Below, piece after piece: positions 5,420-8,190 of a DNA stretch of 8,190 nt. The first letter of the stretch is position 1, and every line of letters starts with the position of its first letter. The stretch spans positions 1-8,190 of the forward strand of contig JBFWMP010000128.1 in the NCBI GenBank assembly GCA_050251575.1, written 5' to 3'. The translations under genes were made by a program, and so were the position numbers. This stretch comes from X23 sp050251575. Lineage in GTDB: Bacteria; Bacillota; Clostridia; SK-Y3. The notes beneath the pieces are model-generated. The model did not search any database. It saw nothing but the letters and a program-made list of their open reading frames with translations, and had not been told where the DNA came from.

Positions 5420-5425
5420 CTCCTT
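5420..5425 (-). promoter_or_regulatory. Shine-Dalgarno sequence that fixes the GTG start of the HAD gene
   Basis: AAGGAG on the minus strand ends 7 nt before the GTG at 5412. The upstream TTG at 5448 has no comparable site, so the shorter protein is preferred. Confidence 0.75.
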
Positions 5426-5447
5426 AATACAGATAATAATATCTTCA

Positions 5448-5476
5448 ATTATACAAAATTAATTTACAATTGTAAA
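5448..5476 (-). promoter_or_regulatory. Sigma-A-type promoter for the HAD gene
   Basis: On the minus strand TTTACA (5476-5471) and a perfect TATAAT (5453-5448) are separated by 17 nt. The transcript would start near 5441, giving a leader of about 30 nt before the GTG at 5412. It makes the HAD gene independent of the Tct operon, although all genes are co-directional. Confidence 0.65.
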
Positions 5477-5478
5477 TT
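5461..5478. promoter_or_regulatory. 18-bp palindrome overlapping the HAD gene -35 box
   Basis: AATTTACAA is followed directly by its exact reverse complement. It covers the -35 hexamer and part of the spacer of the HAD promoter, a place where a bound dimeric repressor would block RNA polymerase. The sequence is very AT-rich, so chance symmetry is possible; no regulator is identified. Confidence 0.4.
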
Positions 5479-5524
5479 CTTAAAATTAAAAAAGAGAATT
5501 CATCTGAATATGAGTTATGCAACA

Positions 5525-5920
5525 CTAATGACTAGATGCTCTTATTGCCTGAATGGCTCTTTCTTCCAACCCCTTCGCTGTAACAGGCGGTGAAAATACG
5601 CATAAAACTCTTAATACCTCATTCCCTGTATTCTCAATACAATGCTTTGCTCCTGGCGCTGCAACAATCATGCTGTCGGGAACAAAATCATATTCCTTTC
5701 CATCAATAAACGCTTTCCCCTTTCCAGACATCAAATACATAGCTTCCATACCGGTCGGATGAGAATGCAAATCGATCCTACACCCTGGCTCCCACTCAGT
5801 TATATGCACAGAGAAATTTGTAGAATATTCTGAAGTATCCCCCATAAATATAGGTGTTATTATCCTAGAAAACGGATGCGGTACTTTAATGCTTTTTGAA
5901 TCTTTATAGTTAAAATACAT
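5525..5920 (-). CDS. Small single-domain cupin protein in the Tct operon
   Basis: This 131-residue cytosolic protein is a single cupin beta-barrel. Cupin motif 1 is complete: G46, five residues, H52-x-H54, four residues, E59, six residues, G66. Motif 2 follows as APGAKHCIEN with P89, G90, H93 and N97. The two histidines, the glutamate and H93 are the usual metal ligands, so a divalent metal site is expected. The gene starts 10 nt after the tctA stop. Its purine-rich ribosome site AGGGGAG overlaps the last tctA codons with a long spacer of about 13 nt, so it is probably translated by coupling to tctA. This position suggests a role linked to the imported carboxylate, as an enzyme or a ligand sensor, but the reaction cannot be told from sequence. 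I see no strong terminator after it; a U-rich stretch on the minus strand around 5500-5482 follows only a weak 4-bp stem. Confidence 0.85.
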   Translation of the reverse strand: MYFNYKDSKSIKVPHPFSRIITPIFMGDTSEYSTNFSVHITEWEPGCRIDLHSHPTGMEAMYLMSGKGKAFIDGKEYDFVPDSMIVAAPGAKHCIENTGNEVLRVLCVFSPPVTAKGLEERAIQAIRASSH

Positions 5921-5930
5921 AAAATATTTC

Positions 5931-7439
5931 TTACTCCCCTTCCTTTTTCTGCTTTGCAGTTGCAGTTCTCTTAGTTATAATAGGTGAAATACAAAGAACG
6001 ATTGTAAGTATAATAAATGTCCAACAAATCCCATTACGGAAGAATATGCTTATATCACCTTTTGTCATATCAAATGATTGGCGTACATACTTTTCAAGCA
6101 TAGGTGTTAATACAAATGCAAGAAGCAATGGCGCCGTTGGGATTTTTGCAAGACCCATAAAGTAGCTCATTGTTCCTATTACTATCATAAAAAAAACATC
6201 AAACATAGCATTGTTTGCTGAGTATGCGGCCATAATGCAAATGGCTGAGATAATCGGTATCATTATAGAATTAGGCACCGAGACAGCTTTCACAAGAATA
6301 GGAATACATGCAAATGCAATAATCAAACAAATGATGTTCCCTATGTACATAGAAGCAATCAGCGGCCATACAAACTCAGGATTATTTGTAAACAGCAGTG
6401 GTCCTGGGCGAAGCCCCCACATAATAAGTCCACCTAATAATACTGCGGCCGTTGAACTGCCAGGGATACCAAGGGTTAATAGCGGTGCGAATGCTCCCGC
6501 CGCTGCAGCATTATTTGAACTTTCTGCCGCAGCAATTCCCTCAACTGCCCCCTTACCTATTTGATCTCTATTCTTGTTTATTCTTTTTTCAAAAATGTAT
6601 GAGAGAAATGATGATGTCGTTGCACCGGCTCCAGGCATTACTCCTATAAATGTTCCTAAAAAACCTTGTCTTAGTGCAACAGGTAAAATTCTTTTTATTT
6701 CACTGGCTTTAAGCAGACTTTCCTTTATAGTAAACTTTATCTTACCTTCAGCACTTTCGTCCGGTTGAAGCACCATTTCAATCACTTGACTAAATCCGAA
6801 CATACCTATTATCAATGGAATAAATGGGACTCCGGCAAATAAATTCACTTGTCCAAAGTTAAAACGAGATAACCCTAGAGCCTGATCTACGCCAATAGTC
6901 GCAAGCACTATACCTAAGCCTGTGGCAATAAGTCCGTTGATTACATTTTCGCCAAGAAGCCAACCAATAGATGTCATAGCAAATAATATAAGCAATGCAA
7001 GCTCAGGAGAACCAAACTTTAGTCCTATTTCTGCAAGCCAAGGTGCTCCAAGTGTCAGAATTATTATCCCTATAGTTCCACCAATAAATGATGAAACTAT
7101 TGATGTCCCTAGTGCCTTACCTGCCTTACCCTGTCTTGCCAAAGGGTATCCGTCTAGCGCTGTCATAATAGCAGGGGAATCCCCAGGTATATTTAAAAGA
7201 ATTGCACTGAACGAACCGCCATACATAGTAGAATAGTAAAGTCCCGCTAGGCATATTATGGCTGTAGCAGGAGGCACCTTAAAGGTAAGAGGCAGTAAAA
7301 GTGCCACACCTGTAATTCCTCCAATACCTGGCATAGCTCCTACAATCAGTCCTATAATAGCTCCAAAGATTGCTGCAAATAAATTTATAGGGGTAAATGC
7401 AATTTGAAATCCCTCTATTAGTAAATTAATACTTTCCAT
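5931..7439 (-). CDS. tctA: Tripartite tricarboxylate transporter, large permease subunit
   Basis: This 502-residue inner-membrane protein is the large permease of a binding-protein-dependent, ion-driven secondary transporter (TTT family), which takes up citrate or other carboxylates with TctB and TctC. It is built of many hydrophobic helices and shows the family's internal duplication. MPGIGG (36-41) and NIPGDSPA in the first half correspond to MPGAGA (268-273) and GIPGSSTAA in the second. The block DGYPLARQGKAGKALG (96-111) is also characteristic. Its length is normal for TctA. The ATG at 7439 lies 30 nt after the tctB stop, with AAGGTGAG about 10 nt upstream. The substrate is not predictable; family members carry citrate, tartrate, glutarate, terephthalate and others. 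Confidence 0.95.
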   Translation of the reverse strand: MESINLLIEGFQIAFTPINLFAAIFGAIIGLIVGAMPGIGGITGVALLLPLTFKVPPATAIICLAGLYYSTMYGGSFSAILLNIPGDSPAIMTALDGYPLARQGKAGKALGTSIVSSFIGGTIGIIILTLGAPWLAEIGLKFGSPELALLILFAMTSIGWLLGENVINGLIATGLGIVLATIGVDQALGLSRFNFGQVNLFAGVPFIPLIIGMFGFSQVIEMVLQPDESAEGKIKFTIKESLLKASEIKRILPVALRQGFLGTFIGVMPGAGATTSSFLSYIFEKRINKNRDQIGKGAVEGIAAAESSNNAAAAGAFAPLLTLGIPGSSTAAVLLGGLIMWGLRPGPLLFTNNPEFVWPLIASMYIGNIICLIIAFACIPILVKAVSVPNSIMIPIISAICIMAAYSANNAMFDVFFMIVIGTMSYFMGLAKIPTAPLLLAFVLTPMLEKYVRQSFDMTKGDISIFFRNGICWTFIILTIVLCISPIITKRTATAKQKKEGE

Positions 7440-7469
7440 AGCTTCAAACTCACCTTCTTTTTCTATTTA

Positions 7470-7904
7470 TTAGTAGTACAGCAGGCTTTCAAGCACTCCC
7501 ATGGGAATAGGAACCTTTAGCCAAAAATCGAAAATCAAATACAATGCTCCTGCAGTACATACAGAAACTGATAATGAAAGTGTTGTTTTCTGCTTTTCAT
7601 AGATTCTGAGCCATAGAAAAACAAATATCCCAATGGCCAATATCAACCCTGCTACATAACTAAAAATAGCTGTAAGCAAAATGCTGCCTATGGGCAAAAA
7701 CGCTTTTATATTGAAATTTGAAGGAGTTTTATCTTTAAAGAGTTTATATCCTGCTGCCCCTCCACATATAATTAAAATAATACCGGCTATTACCGGGAAC
7801 AGCCCTCCACCAGGACCATTATCAACCCAAATTCTGTACCCTAATCCACCTATTACCCAATAAACACCCAATATTACAGAAAAAATTGGCATTAATTTTA
7901 CCAC
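7470..7904 (-). CDS. tctB: Tripartite tricarboxylate transporter, small membrane subunit
   Basis: This 144-residue inner-membrane protein has four hydrophobic segments, at about 5-22, 33-52, 68-96 and 105-127, matching the TctB family of small poorly conserved subunits that accompany TctA. The family feature of a first helix followed by a glycine-rich GPGGGLFP turn is present. Position between tctC and tctA confirms the assignment. The start is GTG at 7904-7902, just after a GGGGGA ribosome site with a 5-nt spacer. An in-frame ATG four codons later would be about 17 nt from that site, so GTG is preferred. Confidence 0.9.
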   Translation of the reverse strand: MVKLMPIFSVILGVYWVIGGLGYRIWVDNGPGGGLFPVIAGIILIICGGAAGYKLFKDKTPSNFNIKAFLPIGSILLTAIFSYVAGLILAIGIFVFLWLRIYEKQKTTLSLSVSVCTAGALYLIFDFWLKVPIPMGVLESLLYY

Positions 7905-7947
7905 GAGAATCCCCCTTTTTCTTTATAATAACGGAAGTAATTAATGA

Positions 7948-7982
7948 AGTGATAAAAAGCAGGAATCCTGCTTCCTATCACT
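7948..7982 (-). terminator. Terminator-like hairpin between tctC and tctB
   Basis: An inner 7-bp stem (AAGCAGG / CCTGCTT, 7957-7963 with 7967-7973) is extended, across a 2x2 mismatch, by an outer 7-bp stem (AGTGATA / TATCACT, 7948-7954 with 7976-7982). On the minus strand the inner stem is followed by a TTTTT run, as in an intrinsic terminator. It probably limits read-through so that the binding protein mRNA is more abundant than that of the membrane subunits; 3'-end stabilisation of the tctC message is the alternative. Confidence 0.65.
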
Positions 7983-7987
7983 AAGCC

Positions 7988-8017
7988 TTACTGCATCTTA
8001 TTGATCAAACTTGCCAT
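7988..8017 (-). other. Nine-codon open frame with ribosome site before the tctC-tctB hairpin
   Basis: After the tctC stop, AAAAGGAC is followed 4 nt later by an ATG that opens MASLINKMQ and a TAA, ending 5 nt before the hairpin at 7982. The arrangement resembles a leader peptide, but the frame is very short and has no codon run typical of attenuation. Chance is likely, and it is listed only because the ribosome site is good. Confidence 0.15.
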
Positions 8018-8051
8018 AAATGTCCTTTTATTCAGCTACTTTGTAGGCATT

Positions 8052-8190
8052 CTACTTTTTATCAAAATATCCTACTGCCTTAAACAAAGCCATAGATGCA
8101 TCTGTGTCTTTCTTCGCATACTCCTTAGCTTCGTCTCCGCCCAGAAATGCAGGAGTTAAATTATTCTTTGCCAGGTAGCCTTCTTTCCAA
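8052..8190 (-). CDS. tctC: Tripartite tricarboxylate transporter substrate-binding protein, C-terminal fragment
   Basis: The last 45 codons are visible, and the rest lies beyond the right edge. The translation WKEGYLAKNNLTPAFLGG, then a charged helix and a final FKAVGYFDKK, is like the C-terminal helix of extracytoplasmic TctC-type binding proteins. In Gram-positive bacteria these are usually lipid-anchored outside the membrane and deliver the carboxylate to TctAB. The identity rests mostly on position directly before tctB and tctA, since the fragment is short. The frame ends in TAG at 8054-8052; a terminator-like hairpin lies 69 nt further on. Confidence 0.8.
   Translation of the reverse strand, partial: WKEGYLAKNNLTPAFLGGDEAKEYAKKDTDASMALFKAVGYFDKK

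Noticed and set aside
5413..5448. A longer HAD protein starting at the TTG at 5448.
   Set aside because: The TTG overlaps a perfect TATAAT and would not be transcribed; AAGGAG precedes the GTG at 5412.
5482..5524. A terminator after the cupin gene.
   Set aside because: There is a U-rich stretch on the minus strand, but the only stem before it is about 4 bp, too weak to call.
6211..6564. Plus-strand open frame opposite tctA (and similar frames opposite tctA at 6922-7236 and opposite the flavoprotein at 1435-1686).
   Set aside because: They lie wholly within well-identified genes on the other strand, have low-complexity translations and no family signature.
8028..8054. Read-through of the tctC TAG to add seven more residues.
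   Set aside because: The protein already ends in a normal charged C-terminal helix, the extension stops almost at once, and nothing nearby suggests stop-codon recoding.

Overview
This is an AT-rich window (GC roughly mid-30s percent by eye) in which every recognisable gene lies on the minus strand. The Shine-Dalgarno sequences are purine-rich and mostly strong (AGGAGG, AAGGAGG, GGAGGG), several starts are GTG, and class I two-subunit fumarase and DUF1858 genes are present. Together this suggests a low-GC Gram-positive anaerobe, most likely a member of the Clostridia. That assignment is inference from style and gene content; no marker gene here is decisive.

In transcription order (right to left) the layout is as follows. 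(1) A tripartite tricarboxylate transporter operon: the 3' end of tctC, a terminator-like hairpin, tctB, tctA and a small metal-binding cupin only 10 nt after tctA. (2) A HAD-superfamily hydrolase gene with a good promoter of its own, overlapped by an 18-bp palindrome. (3) A class I fumarase beta-subunit gene with no alpha-subunit gene beside it. (4) A 70-residue DUF1858 CxxC redox-type protein, preceded by a 266-bp intergenic region holding a perfect 26-bp palindrome. (5) An MFS transporter with a GTG start. (6) A FAD-dependent oxidoreductase of the COG2509 type. (7) The 5' end of purA, cut by the window edge. The Tct system would import a carboxylate, and the fumarase beta subunit also points to carboxylate metabolism. 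The remaining genes look like a co-directional run of housekeeping and accessory genes, not a single pathway.

The most unusual feature is a family of heptanucleotide tandem repeats. Six tracts occur, each with four 7-nt units (28 bp), at 121-148, 268-295, 3406-3433, 4242-4269, 5016-5043 and 5076-5103. The unit differs between loci (AATTGAG, GCTTGGA, GCTCGGA, AGTGGGG, AGTGGAT-like), but the period and copy number stay the same. Two pairs are inverted around a short spacer (121/268 and 5016/5076). The third pair is in direct orientation around the fumarase beta gene. One inverted pair lies inside the HAD reading frame and is translated as about 30 residues between conserved parts of the protein. 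Another tract supplies the last codons and the stop codon of the flavoprotein. This looks like a small dispersed repeat or mobile-element system that tolerates or exploits coding sequence, and it is the best candidate in the window for something little described.
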